Positions 36,089 to 49,481 of a DNA stretch of 64,000 nt are shown here, one piece after another (the first letter of the stretch is position 1; each line of letters opens with the position of its first letter). The translations under genes were made by a program, and so were the position numbers. The notes beneath the pieces are model-generated. The model was not told the DNA's origin. It searched no databases and saw nothing but the letters and a program-made list of their open reading frames with translations. Source of the stretch: Eleusine coracana subsp. coracana (Eukaryota > Streptophyta > Magnoliopsida > Poales > Poaceae); assembly GCA_032690845.1 (NCBI GenBank), contig CM064430.1, positions 44,179,882-44,243,881 of the forward strand, written 5' to 3'.

Positions 36089-39000
36089 TTATGACCTCAC
36101 TTTAGCAAGCCGTGCCCTGATCTCTTCTAGATCTTCCTCATCATCATCAGCACCCTCAGCAACAGCTTGTCGCTGCAAACGGTATAAACAGAGTATTTTT
36201 CATACCATGGAGATCACAAAATTCACAATGAAACACATCACATGACTGAATGAACTTTAGTTGTCTAAGGTTACTAAATAAACTACCAGTGTACTAGCAA
36301 CTATAGTTGATGCCTACGTCCTCAAGAAAAATGCCATGAGATAGCTTCGTGAAATACATAGCATGCTCCCTATGATAGTCAGAATGATCAGAAAGTATTT
36401 ACCTCTCCTGGAACTCTGCTTGTCGAAGCTTGCTGTATCTTCTGTGTCCTGACAGCATCTGGTAGCTGGGAGGCAGTCTCCCCTGCTAATGAAGCAAGAA
36501 CCTTGTCAACCTCCTCCTCTATTTCCTCCTCAATGTCTTCAGAGTCCAAAGCTGAATCAACTGCTTCATTCACCATCTCTTCCATCACACCTGCCTAAAG
36601 TCAGAATTGTAAAATGTCAGTTGAGTTATAACATAAGTCTTGATGTCTGAAGATAAAGGATTGAAATCTCTGAACAAGGCCAAAGAAATGGACTCAATTA
36701 GTTTGTATAACCACTGTTCAATTACAGGTTACCTTAGTCATTTCTTTGCTGAATTCTTGCATCGTGGCAGCCAGTGCTGGAGCTTTCATTAGATCATTAA
36801 CAACTTTCATCACTTCAGCGCTTTTAGACAGATGATTCACTGTCCTTGAAGTTGCTGAAAACAATATCAACAGAAATTCTTTATTTGAAAAAAAAAATGA
36901 AATAGAAGATAAAAGTAAACTGAGTACACTACTCCCTGATCCTGGATGGAACGTTGCATCATGTCAAAGCCAAAAAGAACGGTGAAACGAAACAAGATAT
37001 AAGTTCAGTTCTCCATAGTACAAAATTGAATGGGCAAGGATGGAACATGACTGTTATGTTGTCAATTCTTATTTTGCAATTGTAGCAAGCAGAACTTAAT
37101 AGTGGCATGAAACTTAATTCATGCAGTTGTAGCAATTATAGGACCTAACTTCAATCTGCAAATTCTTGCAATTGTTGCAAACAGAGTTTATTATCGCATG
37201 CACCCTAATTAAAATAACATGAGTATGCGATTTGATTTTGCATGGCCCTGCAGTCATTGAAAGAACTGTAAAAAGAACTACCGGAATTAGATGCCTGGTA
37301 GGCAATAAAGAGCAGTAATACTTTTCAGTGGCATATGCAGACTTCAGTGTTTTCTAGTAGTAGTGTCAAAAGACAAATTGTGCACAAATGAAATTTCTTT
37401 TAGTATTTTAATAGATAGAGATACTACAAATTGCCCATAAGAAAGTAAAAGGGTGTGCTACTGAATATTAACTAATAGATAGAATCACTATTGCATAACT
37501 GAATATTAACTAAAACGGCATAGTTTTATGGACAATATCTGACTTGAGATTAAACAAAAGCTCATGAAAATAGAGAAGTCCATACCAACAATTTCTCCAA
37601 GATGCATCGATACTGAATTTAGTTGAGCCTTGTTTTCAAAAAGACGATTAACAGCCCGTTTTGACCTTACGAGTTCCTTAGCAAGAGCCTGACATAAGAA
37701 AATTTTCATATCAACAACACATCAAAATGTTAGACTCGTTCTGACTTACAAAGTCAATCATGAAAATTTGACATTGTATTATAATTTATATCGTTTGAAA
37801 CTTTAAACATGATATGTCAAGAACTGAAACACAGAGAACAGCTACATCATGCAAATGAGAGATGCATTCAAAAACATGAGTGTAAAATTTAAGAACATAT
37901 ATGGTGTTCAAAATGCTCCCTCCGTTTATATATGAGCACATATTAGTTCAGAACCGGAGGGAGTTAGTGAACTTTAGCACATAATTGTTCTGCATATGTC
38001 TATATCCCCCACGATGCCTTTTCTGCTGCTGATGAGCACATTCCTGACAACTAGGATGATGGCATTTGTAATGCCCTAGGGACCACCACACCCAGTAGGC
38101 CCCGACTTTCATTTTGAGTGAACCCCCACACGCCCATCAACTTGTTTATGCTTTCGTCCTCGCTTCACGTAAAAGGTCTAACTCCAGATTGGTGGTGATG
38201 GACAACCTAAACTTATATGTTGGTCTTCCCCCCACTAGACTAGCAAGGTGATACTAAACTTCCACCCCCTCATGCATGCAGGTGCTCATGGCCCACTATG
38301 GGTTTAATCTCAATGGGCCGGGATGTTACAGACCCCCCCCCCCCTCTGAAAGAACCGACGTCCTCATGGGAACACTGACAGGACATACCCACACTAGGCA
38401 AGGTACCAGGAACATTTCCCTCTTGGACACGCCTGTGTCAGTGCCGGCTCATATGCCATGACGTGCCCCTCGCATGGGCCTACATGCATCATGCACCACC
38501 TGGCCATCACGCGCACCGTGTCCACGAGGTCGGCTCTGATACCATTTATAACACCATAGGGTCCTCACTCGGCTGCACACCCACCAACCTATTTACGCTT
38601 TCGTCCTTACTTCGCGTAAAAGGGCTAACCCAAGGTTGAGGGTGAACAACCTAGGCTTATATGTTCATCTTCTTCCCACTAGACTAGCAAGGTGGTATTA
38701 AATTCCCACCCCCTCATTAACAAAGTGCTCATGGGTCACTATGGGCCTAATCTCAATGGGCCAGATGTTACATCATTGCTGGTGGGAATAACTTATAACA
38801 TCTTTTGATAACTTAGTTTAGCTTGGTTGGACTATGTGGGTAAGTAATCTATGGTAGTATTTCTACCCAGATTCATGTATCTTCCATTTTATTTTAAGTG
38901 ACAAAAACATGCTAATGGTAGATTGGAAGATCTTAAGCATCATGTGAGAACTATAATTTGGGTACTAAATACTACTCCCTCCGTTCTGAAATTGTTGTCT

Positions 39001-39952
39001 TTAGGACACGAATTTAGTTCAACAATGAACTAGAGTTATCGCCCTAATGACAACAATTTCAGAATGGAGAGAGTATATAACAGTCATGAAGTATGCAAAG
39101 GTTAAGACATTCTTTCTTTCAGTGCAAGCTTTCCTCCTGACAGGTTCAATATTTTGACGCTAATGCCTAAGGCTAAGTTTCTTAAGCAAAGGGGATCATG
39201 TAATGAACTGGAAAAAACAATCTGGCTTTCTTTGCTTTTATTGGCGAATCCACAATACAGAAGAAACTAAATATCTATTGTAAAACTTAGAGTGTTTAGT
39301 TTGGATTGATCCTACAACATTCACCCTCAATTATAGCTATCTCTCAGATTTCCAGTGACCAGGTTACATCTTACAAATGACAAAATAGAGACAAATGCTA
39401 TGCGAAGAACAAGATTAAACAAGCTGCACCTTTGCGGATCCCATGTCATTGCGCTTTGCAGCCTCCTTGATGGCTTTCTCCACATTATTCTCCTCCTTCT
39501 GCACATCTGCGAAAATGAAAGCAAAGATAAGTAAGAGAAAATCGATTTCCCATGAAGAGCAATAAAACTATAGGTATGGGGTCAGGGTAAGGGTTTGGTC
39601 CAACCCCCAACGGTCGCAAGAACCAGGTGGCTAACCATGTCACCATTTTCCAGAGTTCTGGGGCAAATCCATGGCACAAAAGAAACATCCAACTTGATCA
39701 ATCGAGATAGCTATGCCCATCCTAATCGCTTTTACTATCCCACCCTAGGTTGACGCCACGAGAAGGCCTGGTCGCGAATCCCCCTGGGGGCGCAGGGGTA
39801 AGAGAAAGGCAAGGGAGGCGGGAGGGTGCGGGAGACGAACCTCGGATCTGCCGCTCGAGGCAGCGGCACTCTTTGCGGAGGCGGTGCTGCCACTCGCGCA
39901 GCTGCTGCTGCGGCGTCGGCCGCGGCTTCAGCAGATTCTTCACCTTCTCCAT
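36089..39952 (-). CDS. VPS24: ESCRT-III subunit VPS24 / CHMP3 homologue
   Basis: Six exons in transcript order: 39952-39841, 39506-39430, 37688-37586, 36854-36733, 36594-36403, 36172-36089; 690 nt, 229 aa, the same length as plant VPS24. It starts MEKVKNLLKPRPTPQQQLRE and has the basic N-terminal helices (REWQHRLRKECRCLERQIR, AIKEAAKRNDM, ALAKELVRSKRAVNRLFENK). The acidic C-terminal half includes SALDSEDIEEEIEEEVDKVL, and it ends EEIRARLAKVRS, a MIM1-type motif that recruits the VPS4 AAA-ATPase in the family. The protein polymerises with VPS2 and SNF7 on endosomes to form intralumenal vesicles; in plants this sorts ubiquitinated membrane proteins to the vacuole. The first donor is GTTCGT; all introns keep frame. 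Intron 2 (37689-39429) is enlarged by three transposons. The leader lies within about 39953-40110. Confidence 0.95.
37916..37963. mobile_element. Very short Stowaway-type remnant
   Basis: 48 bp bounded by CTCCCTCCG and CGGAGGGAG, the Stowaway terminal sequence. The internal part is almost gone. In intron 2 of VPS24. Confidence 0.65.
38067..38772 (-). mobile_element. TRIM (terminal-repeat retrotransposon in miniature), in VPS24 intron 2
   Basis: Two direct terminal repeats, 38067-38330 and 38547-38772, share long blocks (for example GTTTATGCTTTCGTCC / ATTTACGCTTTCGTCC and CACTAGACTAGCAAGGTG) and end TGTTACA. On the minus strand the 5' repeat is followed after 2 nt by TGGTATCAGAGCC (38544-38532 in plus coordinates), the initiator-Met tRNA primer-binding site. 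The 3' repeat is preceded by a purine tract (plus-strand C-run 38333-38344). The internal region is only about 216 bp and non-coding. Flanks GCATT and TCATT share CATT, a decayed 5-bp duplication. The element shares the host gene's orientation. All parts needed for trans-mobilisation are recognisable. Confidence 0.88.
38975..39073. mobile_element. Stowaway MITE (99 bp)
   Basis: The left end CTCCCTCCGTTCTGAAATTG and the right end CAATTTCAGAATGGAGAGAG are inverted repeats, flanked by TA on both sides (38973-38974, 39074-39075), the Tc1/mariner-Stowaway signature. It lies in VPS24 intron 2. Confidence 0.9.
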
Positions 39953-41004
39953 CGGCGCGGCCGGCCCGAGGAACAGCTGCAAACTCCTGCCGATCTGACG
40001 CTGACCTCTTGGACCAAGTTGATTCCCTCGCCGCCGGCGACGGTGGAGGCTGGGCTGGTGACTGCCTTCGCGGAGAGGGCAACGTGAGAGGTGCGACGCC
40101 GCGGTTGGGCGGCGAATAAACCGTAAACGGCGCAGGTTTCTGTATTCCCACCGTGTTTGGAGGTTTACAATATGTATCCAAATCAAATAACAAAAATTAT
40201 TAATACTTTATATTACTATAATTTTAATTTTTATAATTTAAATTTAGGTAGTGCTATGTCTTAAAAAATATTTTTGTATTTGCTTATAGATTATAAGTTA
40301 AAAAACTAATTCTTTCTAATATGTGTGGAAGCTGTTACCGCCAATATGTCATCAAAACAGAACTTCTTAAATTTAAAATTTGCATATTAAACTCTAAATA
40401 TATATCACATATCTTTCATAAACAATATAATTATGAAACTAATATCTGATTTATTTTAAACCTGCTCATGTTACTCATTATTCCTGACATTTCTTGTACT
40501 TTTTAGAAATTGAAAAAAGTGCTAAAAGAGATAGATGTTATCAAAGTAATTTCAAAACAAATAGAAATATTAATTACCATTTTCCAAACTAATGACTCTA
40601 ACTTTTATAACATCCAATCAAGTAAATAATGAAGCTACTATGATGCATAAAAAAATTCAACATTATATTAATTTATTGAAGCTTGAAATATGATACCAAG
40701 AACTAAATATTAATTCATAGAAGCTATTATGTACTAAACTAGAAAGAAGAGCTAGAACACGTAGATGAGATATGCCTTCACAACTAACCAACACAAAATT
40801 CTAACAACAAAGTTATTATTCAAATAGTTCTTTCATTTCTCTTTTTTATATATGACACCAATTAGTTCATCATGAGGCAATAGTTGCATGTATTAGTTAC
40901 CCTTTAGCAAAAGATCGTTGTTCTACATATTAAAAAAAAATCAATTCTAAAACAATAGAAATATTAGTTACCATGATTTCAGGTTTTTCAAGCTAACCAC
41001 TTTA
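39953..41004. other. VPS24: VPS24 leader/promoter, then duplicated intron-like sequence
   Basis: GC-rich leader to about 40110, then AT-rich. Bases about 40640-40960 resemble VPS24 intron 2 (about 37780-37900 and 37960-38010) and also 41273-41370, so this is old duplicated non-coding sequence. No gene. Confidence 0.5.
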
Positions 41005-41270
41005 GCTCCTATTTGATCCGGTTTAGATTCTTAAAATCTAATTTTAATTTTAAGATTTTAAATTAAATTTAGATGTTGACGTTTGGATACCGATCAGATT
41101 CTTAAAATTCAAAGACACTGAGTCTTTTAGCATATAAAATCTGGCTCTAGCTAAGTATAATCATATTATGAGATTTTTAAAATTTATGGTTCTAGATTTT
41201 AGAATCCGAAAAAAATATGTGTCATTTGAAGCCCTCATGAATTTTACAATCTCAGTGCATCCAAACAGTT
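41005..41270. mobile_element. Tourist-like MITE
   Basis: The left end GCTCCTATTTGATCC and the reverse complement of the right end (AACTGTTTGGATGC) match imperfectly. TTA flanks both sides (41002-41004 and 41271-41273). The interior is AT-rich with repeated TTAAAATCT-type blocks. Confidence 0.6.
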
Positions 41271-42078
41271 TTATTTCTCTTCTTTATATATGACACTGGT
41301 CAGTTCATCGCACATTAGAAGGGGATAGCTGCATATATTAGTGACCCTTTAGCAGATAATTGTTTTGCATATGGCCATTGCTCCCGCAATATTGTTTCTG
41401 CTGCCGCTGAGCACATTCCTAATTGAGATGGTGGATGTGCTGGTGTGAATAATATTAACATCTTTTGATCGTTTTAATTAGCTTGGTGGACTATACATGT
41501 ACATGTATCCATTGAGGTACGCAAATGTCAGACTATTCTTTCTTTCAGCGCAATCTTTACTCCTACAACAAACAGTTCAAGGATTTTGGATTTTTCAAGC
41601 AAAAACATAACGTTTGAAATACCCAATCAGACAAAAGCTCTGCGGAAGCCACCATGCCAGTGCACAGCAAAACGATTAGCAAAACAAATTGTCTGTTTTC
41701 CAAATTGTGAAGAAAGTTGATCAAAATTGACGAAACATCAAGTCGTCAGTTACATCACAGTATCATATAATATATTACAGATACAACAGTGCCCTATCAA
41801 GTTCCATTCATAGTAAACAATAATTGATTTGACAGACCATCAAGTCCTTCAGCAAGAAGAAACAATAATGCTGACAGCCAAAGCCAATGAAAAAAATTTC
41901 GGAGACTATACCAACGCTGTAGACCCTTTTACAATTTAACAGTTTCGAATTTCTAAAGTTGAGACTAATCTGGCTGCTAATCTGTAATTTCTTTACTTCT
42001 TCAGGTGGTTACAACTTTTGGGAGGAGGAAGGTAGTCACATTTTCTAACAGCAAGGAGAAAAGAAATCCACAATTCAG
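41271..42078. other. Second copy of VPS24 intron-2 sequence; 3' flank of next gene
   Basis: Bases about 41280-41620 align with VPS24 intron 2 at 37960-38066, 38773-38870 and 39076-39185, but without the TRIM and the 99-bp Stowaway. The remainder to 42078 is probably the 3' UTR or flank of the DUF4050-type gene. Confidence 0.65.
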
Positions 42079-43835
42079 CTAATCATAAAGCCCTTCTTCA
42101 TGCCATACGTCGACCAAAAAATCAACCATCTCCTACAATAACTCTGCAAGTTAGAAGCTAAAAACATGAATAATCCACAGAACAAAGCACTAGCTCAGGA
42201 ATCTTACAGGTAGTGGGATTGGCCGTGGAAAACACTCACTTGTCAACAAGAGATCATCATATGTCGTGCACCAACTGAGCACAAGAAAATTAGTTAGCAA
42301 GTAAAGCTGATTTAGTACAAGTAGCAGCCTACCCTAAATCAATAAGCTATCAAGCTGATGAAACACTGTTATGTTTCTTTTACGTAAACTTGCTATATAC
42401 TCCAATAGTTTATTAAAGTATCCACCAGTACAAGTACATCCCGTGCTGATCATATGACACAGATTTCTGGTTACTTCCTACTCTCAACAGGAAACTAGCT
42501 AGGAAATAAGCAGCAAGGGCTTTCTCTTATTTTTGGCACAAAATAACTAGCAAATTAATGCATATAGTAGTTAGGTTCGCTACAATGTTTTGTAGTATAA
42601 TCAGAAGTAACTTGGAACTAAAATGCCTTGAGCAGTACCAAACTAGTCCAATTCTGCCCAAACCATGAAATAATTATTAGATTATTAAACTCTGAATTTT
42701 GAGTTCTCTTGATATTATGAATCAGGCAGATGAAAGAGGATCAGAAACCTTATTACTGGCTCTTGAGGTGCTTTTTTTGGAACTTCTGCCTGATGGCCAA
42801 CCCATTGTCTTCTCATCTCAGCCCAATGCTCAGCAGCTGTAAATATATAATTGGTCAGCACATAACTGTCTGGTATCCAGTCAGTTTGATTCATCCAATA
42901 CAAATCCCTACCGAAAAAAGGTACCCTTGACTGGGTTATTATCTAAAATAATATGTTTAGCGTTTGATTACAGAAATTCACAACTAACAGAGCTTCTCTT
43001 GCAAAAAGCACATTAAATAAGAAACAATATTCCATGAAATTGACTTAACAGTGTGTGATTTACATTACCATCCAAGATATGAAAAGCCTTAAATATGTTC
43101 AATCTTCAGTTCAAAAGGAAAGGGAACACAATGGGAGCACAGTTCAGCACTGGCATAAGTACAGTTAACAATATGATTTCACTAGACTGAGTATTTCATT
43201 GCTTCACCATATTAAATACGAAAAATTCTGCAGACACATTTAATTCATAATTGAGCCACCTTTTTTTATCTACTCATGAAATAAACATCAAAGCATAACT
43301 CAAACAAAAACTAAATTTATTCAATGGAGCAAGTCATTCAAGATACCAAGACTTTAGAATTTAACAGTACCATGGTTGATGAATGATGTGTCTGTGCCAT
43401 TTTGCATCAACATTTTAGAATCATTGATTATCGAGTTTGGAACTGAAGAGATATTCCCCTCAAGAGAAACAGATATGCTAGCATTATTCTCCATTGCTTC
43501 CGGACCCGATTGCCATTGCCTTCCTTTTCCAACAGATGAATAACGAGACTTCTTTCCTGTAGACCCCTTCAGCTTAAAATTGGGAGGTGGCTGAGATTTT
43601 CTTAAATTACCAATACAGCCACTGCTCTGCATAAAGACAATATCAGCCATGTCTGAGGTAGGAATTGCTCAAATGGTTGCAGTTAAGTACTTCATATCTC
43701 TCAAGAAGAGTGTTCTATAATGACATTTGCATTAGAAAGATAAGATTATGATACAATAGAATTACACTAAAGCCTCTTATTTGTTTTGTATAAATGAACA
43801 GCACCTACCCCATATAAGCTCAATGAGGATGTCAT
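42079..43835 (-). CDS. DUF4050 / Gag1-like clamp family protein
   Basis: Five coding exons in transcript order: 43835-43809, 43626-43371, 42836-42749, 42274-42208, 42132-42079; 492 nt, 163 aa. The C-terminal half carries the family's conserved pattern: FINHAAEHWAEMRRQWVGHQ, then EPVISWCTTYDDLLLT, PRPIPLPEMVDFLVDVWHEE and GLYD at the end. The N-terminal half is Ser/Asn-rich and low in conserved motifs. The first exon (MTSSLSLYG) is the weakest part; it was chosen because it splices in phase 0 to AGC AGT at 43626. Reading without it would start at 43650 (MADIVFMQ). The molecular function of plant members is not known to me. Upstream leader exons probably lie toward 45000-45270. Confidence 0.82.
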
Positions 43836-46188
43836 GCAGACAGAATATCCATTCAGTATCTTAACCAGACCATTTAACAAGTGATGATGTTGTGTTTACT
43901 CTTCATGTTTCAGATATCCATCCCACAGCATATTTGTTTCTGAGAAAAAAAAACAGAGAAAATGTTATGAAACTCTAGCTCAAATAAGGTATTAATGGCA
44001 AAGAAACAAACGTGATGACAAAATAAATCTGGCCTGGGTTCTGTTGAGACACATTTTCGTATTTAAAAAAAAACGTGTAGAGTAGATAGTCAAACAAGTC
44101 ATCAATGGATTAATATCTAATTTGAGAATAGGTCCACTATGTTTCTCATGGACACCATCCACAAGAGTACAAGACCACCAACCACATCATATACTTATTG
44201 AGAGCTTGCTTCAGCACTAATTGTGGAACAAGAGGGCATGGTTGTTTGGTAGACAAGGCCAGACGAACCTGAATATGTATGCTGTACAAAGAAGCGAAGC
44301 TGATAAACACAATTTCAACTAGCACATGATCAACAAGAACGTTCATCAGGGTACGGCCACAAGAACGTTCATCAGTAAGAATGAGCATTAGATGCATCTG
44401 ACAGATCAACAATGCCGCAGCATTCCGAATTTGCACAAGGTAGATAGGCACTAATAGGTGACACGAAAGGTGAAGAATTGAAACTGTGAACTCGTTAAGC
44501 TAAATAAATAACAGAGACTGAAGCAACTTCCTCTTCCTGCACTCATTTTAATGGCATTCATCAGGGGGGACTAATGCAGATAAAATATGTGCTGGTTTCT
44601 GATGTAACATGACCCTGTTCCATTCAGTACCACTTCAAGAGCATATTGACAACATGTATTGGTGAGTCCTCTTACTTCCAGTTTCAGCAAGGCCAAAAGT
44701 AACCCGCGATGTTTAACACTCTCACCACACCTCTGGCAGTCTGGCCACACCGAATCTAACAAAAGTTGTGTGGCCATTCGGACAAAAAATCGCTACAAAC
44801 ACTTCACTAATCACCTTGCGGCCAGCTCTACCAAGTCGGCAACAAAGAAAAGAGGGGGCCGGGGGCTCCTACATTAATCAGGTAGCAGGACTGTAAGCAC
44901 CCTAAGCGTGCCACACCAAGACGTGCAAGAGCGAGCACCAACACTACCCTTTGACTCAGAATCGCGCAAAGATCCAAAGGAATCCGGCGACGGATCAGAC
45001 CCATTTGCAGCAGCAACGCAGGGACCGCTGAATCCAACCAAATAGCCGAAGAAAAAAAAAATGTCAGGCCAAAATGCATACAGAACGGAGAAAGCGGGCT
45101 TCGAACCTGACAATCTAGAAGGGGAGAAAAGCCAAAATCGCCTCTCTTTTTTTCCTCCTGTGCTGGCTCGGTCGCCGCTCCTCAACCGCGGAAGAAACGG
45201 AAAGAGAGAGAACTTGAGAAGGGGAGAGAAGGGAGAGAGGAATAAATTTGAGCAAGAAATGGAGGAAGGTGGAATGTGTTAGGTCGCGGGTCGCCGGTGG
45301 ACCGGCTCCACGGACCGTCGATGCCAACTGGGTGCGTGGACCGGACGTAGACGCGCCCGGTTGCACGGGCGCGGTGGGGCACCAGTGGCACCACCGGATG
45401 GAACGGACCGGACAAGCAGAAGGAAGGAAGACGGCGATGGGGCGGCACGCCGGGGCAAAAATGGAAATGATATGGTTTGACCATCGTGCAGAACGTGCCT
45501 CCTCCAAAATGGTATGGTTTGACCACGAGGACCACAGCTTCGTTTCGAATTAGATCGAGGCTCAACTCAGGCCAGAAGGAAAACATCGAGCCATGGAAGG
45601 GAAATTCTGGCAGGCTCGCCTATGGAGAAAATGTGTTTGCCTTAGGTTTAGACTTTCAAGTGGAACAAGATTAGGCCTCATAATGGGTTAAATATTTTGT
45701 ATTAGATTTTATAAGGCCTAGTCACAAAAAGGACTGGATGAAAACTTACTCATTGTCGATCTAGAAATTTTAAGGACTGATTAGTGTTCTAAAAGAACCC
45801 TGATCACGATTCATTATTAAATCTAGATGAGATGTCGTTATTTTTACAAGAGGAATATGGTGAGTCACTTTTTTTTTTGTGGGTGACATGGACATAGTTC
45901 GAATTGGATTTAAGAAAGGGCAGGAGATGCTCTTAGAGATCTATGTTTTCATGTCTTGATTGTGAATATACACATTAACCATAATTAACACTACAGACTA
46001 AGAAAAAGAATAGTTACAGACATACACAAAATTTATTAGAAGTGACAAAAATGACATGTTAAGTAGATGGGCTAATTGTTCAACAACACTATAGACATGG
46101 TGATTTTGGGAGACGATGCAACTCACACATGAAGAAGGGCAGCTTGAAAGAAAGGATCCTTCAAATGCTTATAATATGGAACAACGGG
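43836..46188. other. 5' region of the DUF4050-type gene and intergenic
   Basis: No other gene was recognised. The GC-richer part at about 44820-45480 could hold the promoter and an untranslated first exon on the minus strand. Open frames there overlap on both strands without domains. AT-rich to 46188. Confidence 0.45.
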
Positions 46189-48777
46189 GACTACCACAGA
46201 ATTAGAGACGGTTTTTAACATTATTAGTGACGGTAATCAGCCCCGTCTCCTGTAACGCGTTACTAAAGATTAATCTTTAGTGACGGGTCTTTTTCGTCTC
46301 TAAAACTAATCATTATTAGTGACGGTAGCAAAATGACGTCTCTCATATACTTATAGCGATAGCTGTTGTGTGACATCAGAGACATGTCATTCTTTACCTG
46401 TCACTGTAGATACTCTATAGAGACGCATTCTGGAAACCACGTCACTATATGAATATCATCAGTGACATTATTTTCAGAAACCCGTCACTAATGACTGTAA
46501 TCAGCGATGGATGTTTCCATGCCCGTCTCTTTGAGGACAGGTACTAACGACACGTTTTCTTCAAAACCCGTCCCTGATGATGTATATAAAAACAAAAATA
46601 AAAAAACCTCATAATGGCTCTTGGTCTCACTTGGTCTCACGATTCCATTATTTCACAGTTTCTTCTCATTACATCCAGTACACATTACAGTCATCCACAG
46701 AAAATACAATATTTAAGATTTTCAATTCACATTACAGTCATCCAGAAAAAAAGAGGAAAAACTACTTGAGCAACAAAACATATTGCTAAGTGCTCCTATA
46801 TTAAATTCTGCACAAAGAAAAATATTTGCATCACAAATTTAGGTCGAGGAGGGAATTCAAATAGTTAAGGACAAGAAAATAACTGTCATCAAATATTTTA
46901 AAATTATACTTACTGCTTCTAGCATATAGATTGAATATTGTAGAAATTTTCCCAAGTGAACAGAATACCATAGGTTTATTATGTCAATTTTTCACGAGAA
47001 TGTGATGCAACTCTACTTCTCACACTAAGGAAACAGTAAAGCAGTACCTTCAAAGATCAGCAGCATTGACAAGACCAAGATCCTAGTCTGCAATGAAAAA
47101 AGGAAATAAAATGGATAAGTTGGCATCAGATTCCGTAATATAGTGTAGTATGTATGAAAGAAAAGAAATTCTATCTTTGCAACTGCAGGACATATCAATA
47201 ATTAGTGATTACATTCTATTTACCAACTGCAGCGCATATCCACAAAATCCAAGTACTTCACTGAATACAAATCTTGTTCACAAGCAGATATGCAGAAACA
47301 TGCACAGGGTGTGAAATTTTAATAATCTTGTACTACAAAAGTGCAGATAACAAATTTTAGAAAAAAAAAGCATATTCAAAGAGATCACATTCTATATGGT
47401 TGGCAGTCTTTGATTATTTATAACTCATTAGCAAAAAATAAAAGCATCAAAAAAATGTTATACTAATTATAAAAAAAACACGAAACAAGTAAGAATATAT
47501 TCTTATGAGTTCTAATCAATTTCCATCTAATCAGCAGACTGAAACAGCTACACCGCAAAGAAGTCAGTTGCTAATCTTCAGTCTTGACTATCACCTATAT
47601 TTATTTTAGAAAAAATCAATAAAATACAACAAATAAAATTAGAAGATAACCTTTGGGTTCAGCTTTGAGTCCCTAGTCATCTGTCCACCATCAGTTGACA
47701 AAACCACCTTTCACTTGCATTTGATGCCCTCAGCCATTCACAACAATCCTGCCATTTAAGCAAGTTTTAGAATGAAAAATATTACAGCATGCATAACATT
47801 TTTTGTAAACTGTACAACATAAAACACATCCATAGATCTAACGGTGTGCAAAATATTTTAATTATGCTAAGTCAACAAATCCTCATTTGTACTACTATAG
47901 ATAGTAATGTGGAATATAAGATTAAAGGGACTAAGACTAGAGAACTTATCCATGAGCTTTGGCATAGCGATCAGTACCCCAGATCAGCCATGTTGTCGTG
48001 ATGAACAGTGGGAGTTATCCTGTATGTAGTGAATTTTAAGGGATATTAGAACATACTTCTAAGGCTCTTAGTCTTGTGCATGATTTGAAATTGCTATAAC
48101 AATTCCTTTACAGCTTACTTCCAGTTACAAGATGACAGTTAATACAAAATAAAAAACCAGAACCTCTGTTCACGTGAAGAAAGTCATCAAGCCCTTCAAT
48201 TCAAAAAATCACTTACATATATAAGAAAAAGAGTAACTACTTAGTACCTTGCTCAAGCACTTTAATAGTAAATATGACATAGTTCTTATCGGATCAATCA
48301 ATATGATTATATAAGATACTGTAGAAGAAAGAGGAGACATAAAGTGGAAGAGACTTCTGAATTATAAAGATCTTTCCAATGACATCCATATTACAAAATT
48401 TTAGTTGACCTTCACCATTAGCATCTTTATAGACACTGTGAAAAATCGTTAGGCTAAACCAAAGTATTTACAAGGCGTGTAATACAAGACTTTCACAGTT
48501 AAAGATGTTGATGTGTTGTACATTGCAGTAGCTTATCCACTCTGGCTGTACAATTGATTTCTCGCTATACTGCTTTGGTTTGTTTGTTCAGTTTTCCAAT
48601 GGGATTTTAAAACAAAACAGAGGAATGTTTATAGTCTATAGGAATATAATAGAAAATAAAACATATAATGGTACTATGTTCTGCTATTGTAGAAGATAGC
48701 ATACGGTTGTTTATGTTATCAACTGGAGGATTCAATTCTCCTCCAGCAGCAAACTCTCCCATTACTCACCAAGGGTA

Positions 48778-48880
48778 AGACGCAGAGCTGCATAATATTC
48801 CCGGCACTGACATTGCTCACCTCTTTCACTGGGCAGACGCAGAGCTGCACAATCTTCCCGGCACCGACATTGCTCTCCTT
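48778..48880. repeat. Tandem duplication, period 57 bp
   Basis: The block AGACGCAGAGCTGCA through ATTCCCGGCACTGACATTGC begins at 48778 and again at 48835 with a few substitutions. It lies within the CACTA element at the edge of its GC-rich interior. Confidence 0.75.
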
Positions 48881-49481
48881 CATCAGCCATGCCACTCAGC
48901 AGCTGCCGTTACACGCCGTTATGGTAGTGTGTTTACGGTTAAGGCACAACCACACATCTATTCTAGTTGTATTCGTGCGCAGCCACCATCCCCATGGATT
49001 CCCACCCATAGCACGATCCATCCTATATCCTGTAATGGATTGAATTTCCTCCGAGCAGAAGCACTTCGATGATGTCCTTCACACAACTCAAGAGCTGCCC
49101 AACCGCTAGCCCTGAGCAACCGTAACCCTAGATCTGGTCGCCCACTTCCTTGAGGAACATGGAGAGGATAAGGCTCACCTAGAGGAGCCGGTGGCGACAG
49201 CAAGGCCGCCGCAGCCGACGAGAACATGGCACCACGGGATGCAGAGGAGGATGCGGCCGCGGTGCAGACGAGGGCCATGAACATCGCAAGGGCGGCGGCT
49301 GCAACCCGACGCAGCACAGAAGCAAAGTCTGTGGAGGTGTTGGTGCCACATGGCTGTGGACGGTGGGATTAGGGACTCGCTCAGGAGGCGGCACGACATT
49401 GTTGTAGGTGGCAGGATTCATGGCTCTCGCCGGGAAGGTGACGCCGCACGACACTGGTTGTGGGCGGCAAGGTCACGATTA

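Noticed and set aside
37916..39100. CRISPR-like or satellite array suspected from repeated blocks in VPS24 intron 2
   Set aside because: Only two copies of the long block exist and they are the terminal repeats of a TRIM; the remaining repeats are Stowaway termini.
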